From contig JAMPIQ010000001.1 in the NCBI GenBank assembly GCA_024699855.1, positions 5,704,001 through 5,768,000 of the forward strand: 64,000 bases of DNA, read 5' to 3'. Positions 47,571 through 57,914 of this stretch are shown here, piece by piece (position 1 is the stretch's first letter; the number at the start of each line of letters is the position of its first letter). The notes under the pieces are model-generated. The model did not search any database. It saw only the letters and a program-made list of their open reading frames with translations, and had not been told where the DNA came from. Position numbers and translations under genes: made by a program. Source of the stretch: Aphelenchoides besseyi. Its lineage: Eukaryota; Nematoda; Chromadorea; Rhabditida; Aphelenchoididae.

Positions 47571-49358
47571 TTTGAATTGAAGTTTTGAGAACAGTGAACT
47601 GATTCTTTCGGTTGTTACCCCTTCGTATAAATACTTGCCCGAGTACTGTGCTTTAGCTCCGCCTTCTTTTGTGCGCCAACTCCGTTGTGTAAAAAGAACC
47701 GAAATGTAAACGCCTCGTCTGTTTTCGCCGAAGATCTTCAGAAGAGCAATTGAACTTTAAAGACCAATCAAAATTGTTACGTCACAACCTTTAGTCAATC
47801 GCAAGAATAAATTGAAAAATAAAACAGCCTACTGTACAAGAGAGTGCTCAAGAAAAACTATCGAATGCTTTGAAATGAATTAACACAAATTTTCTGCCAC
47901 TGCAATCAGAAGTCTAATAAAACAATTAGTGTAGACAACTCTCCAATTTGTGCATACCTTTGCCATGTCATTTTGCCAATAAGATCTCATCTAAAAGCTT
48001 CTTATTAATTGACGTTCATTTCTTGAAGCTCTTTCGTTTACATGCCATTATCTTTTTTCTTATTTAACACGACATATTCATGATTAATCGCCGTTCATTT
48101 TCTTTTCAGAATCTAATTGGTTCACTCCTGATGAGCATGATGTCATTTCGTTACCATTTAATCAGCTGTTTTACTGTAAACACAAAGACCTTCAGAGATC
48201 GAAAATTGCAGAGAACCGAGCGAAGTGTATTTGATCTAAACGAACTGACTACGCAGTTGGTTTCTGGTTTTTCCCCAAAAACGTTCTCATGTTCATATAC
48301 CAAACGAAATCTCTCTACAACATTCATACAAACTAACTACATAATGAACATGGTGTCTTAATTTAAATATGAACTGAGAGTGAGTTTGTTCGCGAACTGG
48401 AAAGCTAAGAGAGTATTACTAGTACTTCTAAACTGCAAGACAATAAAGATAACCAAGAAAGTCAAAGTTTGTTTCTCTGCCTTTATCCTTACTATCTATC
48501 AACTTTCTTCAGAGTTGCAACGTTAAACACAACTTTGCTTGTAAGCTATTAAGTTCATGAGCACTGACGTAAAGCTCTTTGCACTTTCGTTACATTTCGT
48601 TGAAACAACATTTCTAATTGAAGATCAGTGATCAACAGGGTTCTGCATCTTTTAAGATGGTTAATTGTAAAGGCGCATTCTTAGTGTTGAAAGTACTCAG
48701 AAGTCTCCAGTCGGGTTGATACAATAAGTCTCGTTCTTCTATTTTTAGACTTCATATGAGTTCTTTACCTCCAACTGAGTAATCCGAAACCACAACGTCA
48801 TGACGCAGTTGGTCTTTGCGCTGTGTCTTTTAAATTGCATGTAATTTTCAACGACGAATGACTAATAATTACAAGCATCAGTATTTCCAATCACTTTCTT
48901 CTCTTTGCTTACGAACTTTTCTAGTGGACTTTTTATCCTATAAAAACATTATGTTCAGTAAAAACTTGGCTATGATTGAATTCATTGCGCAAACAACTCG
49001 AATATCAGAAGATAGAAACTCATTACTTACGCTTCAAACTCGTAGTTCGAATATTGAAAGTTCTCTTAACTCTAATGAGTTTCGTTTATTGGTGTTAAAA
49101 ATCGTGACCCTGTTGTCGCAATTCTGAGCATCGGATTTCATAAATGTAATTTATTACTTTTTGCGATTGAGAAGGCTTACTAACTAGTTTGTTGTTTCTA
49201 AACCAAAAGATCAGTCTGCGCACTTTTACTGCGTCTGTTTTCCACTACAAAACGTTTTGTAAACCACTAAAACAGTTTGAAATGAGAGAAACATGAACGG
49301 CTATCTTACATCAAAAGTGTCAATGAAGGAGCGTAAAGATTGTAAGAGATCCGTTGAT
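47571..49358. other. intergenic
   Basis: 1.8 kb, AT-rich. Open frames at 48080-48361 and 48858-49127 (plus) lack signal peptides, domains or splice support. The promoter of peptide 1 lies at its left edge. Confidence 0.45.
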
Positions 49359-49541
49359 TCAGAACCTATTGCCACTGATCGTCAAGGGGGCGTAAGACTT
49401 CGAACCATCGTTTGAGTAATAAAAGCGAAATGATTGGCCATATGACGGATATTCAACCGATGAATAGCCAACAAACTGAGCGTTGATTGACGTCAAGAAA
49501 CAAACAAAGAAGATAGTTTGGAAAGCAAGAGGAGTGGGCAT
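49359..49541 (-). CDS. short secreted peptide precursor, NGY family member 2 (divergent)
   Basis: Single-exon, 60 residues. The signal peptide (MPTPLAFQTIFFVCFLTSINA) leads to the mature start QFVGYSSVEYPSYGQSF and the end YAPLTISGNRF. It shares with members 1 and 3 the total length, signal peptide followed by A/G-QF, a Tyr-rich middle without cysteine, and a C-terminal (T/S)GN(G/R)(Y/F). The conservation is weaker than between 1 and 3, so membership is an inference. Convergent on none of its neighbours; it stands alone in AT-rich DNA. Confidence 0.55.
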   Translation of the reverse strand: MPTPLAFQTIFFVCFLTSINAQFVGYSSVEYPSYGQSFRFYYSNDGSKSYAPLTISGNRF

Positions 49542-50465
49542 TTTTAGAATGATTATCTCAAAGTATTGTTCTTTGTAGTAAGAAGGCTCTGATTCAGCAG
49601 TAACGACCAGAACTTGGTTTTACCACTCTTTTTGCTCAAATTCGATTAAATTTCCGATGTTCCTGAGTCATTTCAGGGCTTTCCTGCACTGTTAGATACT
49701 GTCAAAATGGGTTGTCATCAGGGAACTTATTTAACAGCGAACACTCAAATTGTGGGAATTGCAAACAACATAAAGTTTATCAATAGAAGACTAAACAAAA
49801 TTGCTAATCGGAAAGTCGACCTCAACATTTCATTCGAATGTGGTCGCCGTTAAGACTTTAACAAAACAAATTCCTTAAAAGTTAAGCTTAAACTCAACTA
49901 CAAACGTTCGAGCTCGCAGCTTTCTCTTTTATCTTCACAGCCACCAGTTAACATTGATAATCTCCAACCAGTTTTACAGTCTAAAACCAACATCTATTGA
50001 TTCCTTTTACTTTCGCATTTCGCTTCCTTCCTGCTACGAGTGTTTCAGCACCCGATTACGCAAAAACAACCTAATGACAAAGAGCACAAAAACCAAAATC
50101 GTCATCGTGACTTTCCCGACCGCGTGTGTTCGATGCCCGATTTTGCAGTAAAACGTTCGGAAGGTCGTCGATGAACGTGGGTCGACAATTCCAGCTGCGC
50201 AGTTTCCTGCTGTTTGCGGGTCCAAGTTCTTAAAGCTGTGCGTGAATTTTCAAAAGTCGGCAATCATATTGGCGGATCACACTCAAAATTTCAACTCGAA
50301 GATCCGAAAAGTTAAATTTGATTTGACCGTTTGCTCGGTTCTCAACACAATGCGACAAAACAAGTTTATTTTTGCAAAGACGATTCTGCTCACGCCTAGT
50401 CGAAGATTCCACCTATTTAAACGAACTTCTTTCGAACTTCTGCAATAGTTTCAACGTTCGTAGCC
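49542..50465. other. intergenic
   Basis: AT-rich space between divergently oriented peptide genes 2 and 3. A TATA-like CTATTTAAAC lies about 50 bp before the peptide 3 ATG. The remaining open frames have no support. Confidence 0.45.
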
Positions 50466-50630
50466 ATGAGATTTCATTTGATCTACTTGTTTCTACTCAT
50501 CGCTCAAACGTACGCCCAGTTCTTCTATTCTTCACCGTTACAGTATCGCTACCAATATCCGGCTGATGTATTCGGTCCAAAGGACAGACGCATTTATGAC
50601 TTCAGTGAGCAAACAGGCAACGGCTATTAA
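50466..50630 (+). CDS. short secreted peptide precursor, NGY family member 3
   Basis: Single-exon frame of 54 residues, too short for a usual length cut-off. The signal peptide (MRFHLIYLFLLIAQTYA) is followed by QFFYSSPLQYRYQYPADV, a short charged stretch and the ending YDFSEQTGNGY. The mature start QF(F)YSSP and the end FSExTGNGY repeat those of the peptide at 47385-47570, which is on the other strand. This shows a real protein family rather than a chance frame. AATAAA occurs about 55 bp after the stop and a TATA-like box about 50 bp upstream. Function unknown; secreted by prediction. Confidence 0.7.
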   Translation: MRFHLIYLFLLIAQTYAQFFYSSPLQYRYQYPADVFGPKDRRIYDFSEQTGNGY

Positions 50631-52103
50631 ATTTCTTATTTGTCTCTGATGATCTCAACCCACTTGAGTTTATATTCATGTTGTGAATAAAATCCAATTA
50701 TACGTTCTATCAACTTTTGTTTTTGTCTATTCAGGTGATATTACGAACACGAAAGACTTTATCGTCATCAATTTGTCAAACAAACATTACAAGTTTTAAA
50801 TCGCTTGATTGGTATTAATTGTGTGCTTAAACAATTGCATGATGTAGCATAGTAATCACATCAGGTAGTTTGTTTTGTTGTCATAGAAAAAGCGACAGTG
50901 CAGGTAGTCGTTACGATGCTAACACCACCACGCAAAAGAAAGCTGAGAACTGAATGACGAATAATAACAATCGGATTGCACAACAGTAACATGCTAATAC
51001 CGACTTGATGAACACAGGCAAACACTCAAAACTAACACCAATTGTTGGTAAGAGATCAGCCACTCCCACTGATAAAAAGACTTGTAATTTCAATTTTTAA
51101 CTGAAAGAAACCACTCATTTGCGCTATTTTCGAACAAAGATTACAAAGATTTATTCGGTTCAATCAACAAATCAACAACAAGATAAAATTAACGGTGGTA
51201 AAAGATAGTTAATTTGTTGATGCGAATACTTCGTCCGCCTTTTTCCAATCGCTTCGGTGCTATTTTCGAAGCACTTTGCTAATTAGAATCTGATGTCATT
51301 AGGCAGCTTATTTCATTGGCTATCTATACTGAACAGTCCACGTGCACATAACGACAATGACCAGTGTTCCTTCAACCTAACTCGCGTACAGTTCAGCTTG
51401 CAATCCCACTGTTCGAACTGCAAGTTGACGTCGAATTTGCTTTCCGACTCCACATATCAGATCGTACTCTCTTGGATTGTGTGTACTTGCGGGATACTAA
51501 CATAAAAATAAAAAATCCCGCGCAAAGTGTGAGATATAGAAATTATTCACGAAACAAACATCGTTCTAGACACAAAAAAATAATTGATACAAAAAATGTA
51601 AGTAAACTCCAAGTTAAAGTCACATAATAACGCTTATCTTTGAACATTAATAATCTTGTCGATTGTATTGATCACAGATTGAATGACTTCTTTATTGAAT
51701 TCAAACTCATTAGGCTTGAAGAAGACTCCAAGTCCATTGAACACTGTTGTGCTGTGTTAGTTTCGTGCTCTACAAGTGCATTTAAGTTCATGCGATTAGA
51801 AGCCAACATGTTTTTGCATAGCCTAGTCCAACCCTTGAAATCAATCTTGAGTGAATTTTGACCATTGGTGATGAGTTATCGTATAAGACTAGTGTCTACG
51901 TGCATTCATCATCGTGCTCATCGATTCCAGATTGAACTCAGAAGCTACTCAAACTTTAAACAAAATGTAACGGCAACCAACGTATGAATCTACTTTTATT
52001 CGATAAAAATTAGACCGAAACAATTTATGTGTCGTTTAAATCCGATGGAGTACCAAAACCTGTCCCGTTGCTCGTTGGTTGCGTTCGTCTTTGTGCCTGA
52101 AAG
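50631..52103. other. intergenic
   Basis: AT-rich. A minus-strand polyadenylation hexamer (GAATAAAAG) near 51997 belongs to the membrane gene ending at 52104. Open frames at 51293-51861 lack support. No repeats stood out. Confidence 0.4.
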
Positions 52104-52490
52104 TTAATTGAAGCAAGAGCCAGTAAACTTCTTGAAAAAGCACAGAGCGATTCCGTTGCATACGAAAAACAAAATCAAAGGTAAACAAAACACAACGGCA
52201 CTGAGACCAGGGAAAGTGTACGTAGCCACGAATTGTTCGTTTTCGCGATCAAAACTTCTGAACAAAAAGTTTGCTACAAGCGTGGCAATAGACCATACTG
52301 ATAACCATAGATTCCTTGAAGCAAAAAGAAGAAAATAAAAAACAAAATATCTCAACCAACTCTGTTCAGAACAAAAAAGAATTGCTTTCCAAAACGTTAG
52401 GTTGAAAACGACCGGATATGAAGGATAGGAACACTCAGTGATGCGAACTTTTTTGACCTAATTTGCATTCAAACAAACAAAATTTATCGG
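52104..52490 (-). CDS. membrane protein C-terminal exon, Frizzled-like resemblance
   Basis: Terminal exon of a minus-strand gene whose upstream exons I could not find. The frame is open from an acceptor-like AAATTAG near 52480. It encodes ITECSYPSYPVVFNLTFWKA, a membrane segment (WLRYFVFYFLLFAS), then RNLWLSVWSIATLVANFLF, a polar loop (FDRENEQFVATYTFPG), a second segment (SAVVFCLPLILFFVCNGIAL) and a short Cys-containing tail. The order resembles TM1-loop-TM2 of Frizzled/Smoothened receptors (WxxxWSxxxxxxxxFTxxxF...YPxxxxxF), but the rest of such a receptor is absent. It could be a truncated relic or a small nematode membrane protein. A poly(A) signal downstream suggests it is transcribed. Confidence 0.35.
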
Positions 52491-52765
52491 AAGAATCAAA
52501 AATGTCGACGTGAAGTCCTTATTGATTATCGCCAGATACGTTTCGTATAAGATACGCACTTAAAACAAGCATCTTTGATTGCACTGCGACATAGCGTTGA
52601 TTTAGACAACACAATTCATCGACAAGTTTAACGATCGTGAAATCATTTCATTCACTGATCCTCTCTCGTAGTCGTAGAATAAAAGATTGCAACTGAAAGC
52701 TAACAAATAAAAGTCGAACGTCTGTCTAATGTTTATTTAATTCAATTGCAACTCGTTCCGAAGCG

Positions 52766-53882
52766 TTAGCTTATTAATAGTTGGTGCCATACCTGAAAAC
52801 TCACGATAAAGACCATAAAAATTAAGAGTAATAACATGGTATTCACACAATCCACAAAGTAGCCGACGTTTTCAGTACACGGAGATATCCACGTGGCATA
52901 GAGCATCTTCTTTCTGGCGGCATTGCCAGTCGACGAGGACAAAACTACAAGTTCAATCAATGTCTTTGTGTAATTCAAAACTTACCTTGAGCAACGTTCT
53001 GTAATTTCTTTGCGACAGTGTCGTAATTAGGGCTGCCTGTGGGATTGTAAACGATGGTCTTAAAGTAATGTTTAGGTTAGCAATTTGATCCAACAAACCT
53101 GAATACGTCTGTTGAAGCCGGCAAAGTTCGTCTGTTCAGTGGTATTTAAGCAGTTCAAGTAGGTATTTAAATAGGTGGTTAAGATTGTGGTATTCGCTGG
53201 AGAGATGGTAATCAAGGTTGGAAGAATCGTTTGGCATTTGCGTGGATTACTCACAGAATTTGTACAGACAGCACACGTCGATCCAGCATACGGATAAGCC
53301 CATGACGCGTTGTATTGATTGCACTGAGTCTGAGTCTAAACGGCAATTGAATTCGAAAGCTCAAATTTACCATTGTGGCTTCACAAACAAGGGAACTGGA
53401 ATTGTAAGTGAACTGAGCAGGGCATTGATTGCCGTTATAAACTGAACAAAAAATGAAAACAAGGACGCAAACAAACCCAAGTCATGTACCGCATCAACCG
53501 AAGCGCCTAACGATGGACATGAGGTGGCATCGTTCTTGAGATAATATTGATTTCCATCTGTTCGGGCTACGTAGCCAGTGATTTTCGAATAGATTTGACA
53601 TTGAGAGCTTCCATCCCAAATGAAACCTGCTCCATCAGTCGCTACGGTCTGATAAGCACAATCGTTTGATGACGACGCTGTGGCTGCCGTTGTTTGACCG
53701 TAAACAACCAACTCATTCGCCAAAACAAATCGAGCAGCATCAACAAAATTGAAGTTTAATAACAGAAGAAATATCATGACGATCGAGAAGACAATGAAGA
53801 TAGAAATTTTATAGGCATCAAAATGTCGGTTGTTAAGCAACAGAAGTTTGCGAAATTTGGTCATAAAACAATTGCATATCAA
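52766..53882 (-). CDS. membrane-anchored PAN_3 (CW-type) domain protein
   Basis: Surface protein with a PAN_3/CW-like module, a nematode-expanded domain thought to bind proteins or sugars. The N-terminus has a basic start and a signal anchor (SIFIVFSIVMIFLLLLNFNF). The module runs FVLANELVVYGQTTAATASS to NDCAYQTVATDGAGFIWDGS, SQCQIYSKITGYV and YYLKND, matching the VYG...C...W/C...F(K) pattern. A second Cys cluster follows (NQCPAQFTYNSSSLVC, WAYPYAGSTCAVC, PRKCQTIL), rich in NxT/S sites. Near the C-terminus a membrane segment (YFVDCVNTMLLLLIFMVFIV) ends in a short tail (WHQLLIS). Five or six exons with consistent phases. AATAAA lies just beyond the stop. Orientation of the two hydrophobic ends is uncertain. 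Confidence 0.65.
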
Positions 53883-54239
53883 TCAAAAATTGACGGTTGC
53901 TAAAGAGCACGAAGGCTGATGCCGAAAATTTCGATGTAAATAGAAAGTACGCACGAAGAGCGACGAGCTTGTCAACAAGCGAGTACTCAAATGTCGAACA
54001 ACAAAGTTAAAAACGTGACGTAAATATGAGAATCAAAGCTAACTCGATGAACACAAACTGAGAATCGCAGAGTAACAGCTGGAAGTTTAAGAGACAATCA
54101 ACCACGTTGCTCAAGTAATCAACTTCTAATTAGAATGCTTCATAAATGATTAGACCAAAAGTTTTCAAGACGCAATATTCAAGCTTTGACTTCGTTTATT
54201 CAGCATTTGATCTCAGGAAATTGTTCAACAAATAATCCA
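53883..54239. other. intergenic
   Basis: Short AT-rich gap between the aspartic protease stop and the PAN_3 gene start (both minus). Nothing recognised beyond a likely promoter. Confidence 0.45.
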
Positions 54240-55819
54240 CTACTGTTTCACGGGTGCAAATCCAACTTTCTTCTCCTTAATATCGTATACTTGGCACCAT
54301 CCTCGCACGAACGCGTCTCCTAACAAGAACATGTCGAACATTCCCGCGTCACCTTAAATAAGGCAAGATTAGACATCTCAACAGACGAACTTACCAATTG
54401 CAACGACACACTTCTGTCCGTAGCCTTGATTCAAAAGAACCTAAACTCCGGGTTAACAGTTCATGGAGTGAATTTACCTCTTTTTCGGAAACTTTGAACG
54501 TCTTTCCATTGATCGTGAACTCCATCTCGAACTTCGAATCACAAGGCATCACTAAAAGACAAATTTCACCACGACAACAATTACCAACTAACCGTAGTAT
54601 CCTTTCATTTTTTCGGCTTTAAGTTCATCAACAACATTTTGGAAGAATTTCGTGGGGATTTGAATGTAACTTGTGCCTGAAAATATATCATTCAGGTTCT
54701 CGAATATTCTATTACCGGTGTCAGTAATCGCGTACTTTTGAATTGTCGATGCACTGTAGCTTCCAACTTTAAATTCGCTAACCACAAATCGCCACATTGA
54801 CTAAACAACAAGTTCATCTAATTCAACTGCAACTAACAGTTCCGGAAACCACTGGAGCCCAATGAATGTCTTTGACACAATGTTGATCATCAAAACCACC
54901 TAGAGTAATTGCGCCACCGTCCTCGCATTCTCCATCACATTTGCGCATGTACGTCGTAAAGATTGGTTCGTCCATAAGACCTGAAAACATTAGCCAACTA
55001 CTTGCAACTTCTTCATCAGCAAACCTCGAGCGACGGCTTCGAAGAACAGCGGTTTCGCTTGTCTGCTGGCGGGAAGCGACAATCCAACGATTCCTAAACA
55101 GCTCGTAAACTTCTCAATAAGTCAAACAGACCGTGATCAATGTACTCGATATCTAAACGTCAAAATTATACAGAATTTAAAGTCCAAACTCACGATTTGC
55201 TGCTCCAATTAATACATTATCCATTTTCATTGACTTGTTATTCGACGATCCGAATTGTACGTTGTCCGTGTAGTATCGACCAAATGCATGACCAGTGCCG
55301 TAATGTAAACGGAAGGAACGACGAGATCTTTTTGAGGTTGTCGATTCTTTGGGATCTACGAACAAGATAAAAACTTTCAAGATTCTACTTACCGTAAGTT
55401 CGATCCTTCGATTTGCACGCGTCGGCGTGTGGACCCGACGATTTGCATCCCTTAATAGGCAGCCAAAACACTCCAGAACCTGTATCGAAGACAACCTAAG
55501 AAGCCGATTAGTAACTTCAAGTTCAAGTTTACATTGAATGCTTTTGGAGGGGTTCCGACATAGACGGTACCTTTGTAAATCACCTAAAAGCGTTTCTTAG
55601 CGTTAGATTTAATGACTTCTTACATCATGTTTGTTTTTCAAACGATCACTGAAAATGTCGCGAAGCCGCGTAAGAAGTCCGGGAGTTTCTTCCTTGGCTG
55701 CAACGTTTGTTAATCGACTCTATAAACCTTATGGACTCACCGAATGTACGTTTCAATGGAAAAGTGATCGACGCATTTGCTATCGCAATACCGAGAACAA
55801 AAAAAACGAGAAGGTGCAT
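54240..55819 (-). CDS. secreted pepsin-family aspartic protease
   Basis: Secreted or lysosomal aspartic endopeptidase (family A1), commonly digestive in nematodes. The start at 55819 gives a signal peptide (MHLLVFFVLGIAIANAS), then a propeptide (RLRDIFSDRLKNKHD) and the mature opening VIYKGTVYVGTPPKAFN. The first catalytic motif is FDTGSGVFWLP (usual DTGSSNLW). The flap region is SFRLHYGTGHAFGRYYTDN. The middle shows DHGIVGLSLPASRQAKPLFF (usual DGILGL). The second catalytic motif is AITDTGNRIFENL, where DTGTS is usual; the aspartate is kept but the TS-to-NR change is odd. C-terminal blocks are NGKTFKVSEKE, KCVVAIGDAGMFDMFLLGDA and FVRGWCQVYDIKEKKVGFAP. Ten or so exons, all short introns. Probably active, but the second motif deserves attention. 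Confidence 0.9.
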
Positions 55820-56660
55820 TGTGAACTGATGGTACCGTTCATATCAGTTGACTGTTTTATAACCAACGATTGCGCCCACTGTTTGCAACGTACATCGTAC
55901 ATCTGCTTGCTCCTCAAACAAGTTCGTTTTCATCTGAATTCATGTAGACTGATTGCTTAGCTGCATGACGCGAACGAAAGCGGCCGGAAGTTTCGAATTT
56001 TGCTGAACGGTGAGGTACGACAAACAAACCGATTGAAAAATGTCGACCAAAAGTTGATGCTCACTGTTTGTTTTAAAAACAAAATTTGCTTTCAACCATT
56101 ACCTTTTCGAGAACCTTTCATTTAATTTAACCTCTTTTGTTGCTACATTCACTACAATTACGTTTAGTAATATACGAAAACAACACCGAAAAAATGCATC
56201 TATTGACTTCCCTTCAACTTCTTTAAGCTCGCAACAATTTCGAATTTCCTTTTATAGTCGTCAAATGAATAGCGACTGTAGTTGCATCTTTCAGATTGTT
56301 TGTTTTCTCTCGTCCAATAGTCCTCAGGTTGCTTGGTTCAGACAAATGTAACTATTCTCCTAAATCTTTGACCATTATTATTCATCTTTGGAAACCAAAA
56401 TCGAATACAGTTACGAAATCGCTACGGCAACTTGTATTTCTTGGCGTTGAGTAGTTACTGTAAACAGCTCATTTATCATTCAAGATCCATTAGGTAGTCA
56501 GCTAATTGAATTGCGCTGAACAAGTTGGCTCATCATGTTCGAGACCAAACATCTTTCAAAAACAAATGCAAATTCTAATTCTTGTTGAAGATTTAAAGCA
56601 TACGTTCTTCGTGAAAATGTAAAAGACGCAAAGTATCAAAAGGCAATCCGATTACCTTTA
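55820..56660. other. intergenic
   Basis: Upstream of the aspartic protease. The plus open frame overlapping its first exons is antisense shadow. The rest is AT-rich without support for any feature. Confidence 0.45.
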
Positions 56661-56843
56661 ATGGGACTTTTCCGTCTCAGAGTTTGTTATCGTTTCAATT
56701 TTGCGATTCTTTTACTTATCGGTCGAACTCAAGGCATCGAAGAGATTAGAGCGCAATTCGAGAAAGAGAAGTCCGATCTGATCAATCAATTCGAATCACC
56801 GATTGTCTGTCTTAAGAACAACGAAAACCATCCGATAATCTAA
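56661..56843 (+). pseudogene. fragment of an Srh-like chemoreceptor
   Basis: A 60-codon frame contains IGRTQGIEEIRAQFEKEKSD followed by LINQFESPIVCLKN. It aligns with IGQTPSGEATRKQFEKENPD then LINHFQSPIICFRN of the Srh-like receptor at 27224-28189, which is the TM4-TM5 extracellular loop. The frame then ends in a stop where the receptor continues into TM5. No other receptor exons were found nearby. It is best read as a relic of a duplicated receptor on the opposite strand, about 29 kb away. Part of the upstream TM4 (FNFAILLLIG) is also retained. Confidence 0.6.
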
Positions 56844-57914
56844 TCGTGGTTTGCAATCGACTACATAACTTACATTCGTGTCTTGTAAAACCAACTGATA
56901 GCACAAACAAGCAAAATGATATCAGTTGCAAAAATCGTTTGTCGATTCTGTTGAATTTGACGAGTTAAATATTTCGACATCAATTAAAGTGAGTAGTTAA
57001 TGATAAGCAAATTGATATTCAATTCGACTACGGGAATCATGAGCTTGTCTAAATAACCGAATGTTTTTATGGAACAACGGAGTTCAAACTGCTATGAGAA
57101 CCAGGTTTTCAAGTATAAATGTTTGAGAAGCAAAATTTGAGTAATTAGATGTGTCTTAGTTAGTAGACCAACTGTTTGACTACAAAGTTTAAAAGAACTT
57201 TAAAATTGCTTTTTAACATGGTAAAAAAGATCATGAGCTGGTTGATTATAAAGCGAAATCTAATTTTGGGTGGAGACTAAGAAATAAAGATCACCGGTTA
57301 ACATAGACGATCATTTAAGATGACTGTGGTAAAACTGAAACCTTTTGATGTTAATAACTCCAAGCTTAGTACTGACAGTAAAATGGAAGGTAGAAAGACC
57401 ATTTAATGAGATCAAGGTTTTAGGCGCAAAACTAAAGATTTTGGTTAGTAGTCAGCAAAATTCAAGAACTTACCGTAGGGCACTAGTGGTGAATAGAATG
57501 ATACTTTTGGTAGTTTCAAACTTTTGACTTACTAAAAAACGTCGTGAAGAACTAAAAACAAGTTAAAAGTGACGATCAAAAAACTTACGTCCAAGTTGGC
57601 TAACATATTGGAACAGAAATCGTCGTATGATCGTTGCATTTATCGTTTTTGCAGAAATTTCTTCAATGTCTTCACTCACGAAATTCACTTTAAATGAACA
57701 CTTTTTGTGGATGGCGCCGCAAGAGTCAATTGGATCATTTTGACCAATCACAAACTCGATTAAGAATCTTATTCTGCTAATTCGTTTATGAGATTACACG
57801 TTTGCTAAAGTGCAATGTTACAGAAATCCAGTCAACTTCATTGGAAACAGAAAATGAGAACTATGAGTTGAAGTCATTTGAATAATCGACCATTCAATTC
57901 CATGAAAGAGATCT
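56844..57914. other. intergenic
   Basis: AT-rich. A minus frame at 57563-57751 contains SCGAIHKKCSFKVNFVSEDI and a possible donor, but I could not tie it to a gene. Otherwise nothing supported. Confidence 0.4.

Noticed and set aside
57563..57751. Minus-strand frame with SCGAIHKKCSFKV downstream of the SLC22 gene
   Set aside because: The transporter has its normal C-terminus and stop at 57915; the frame lacks a signal peptide, domain or partner exons.
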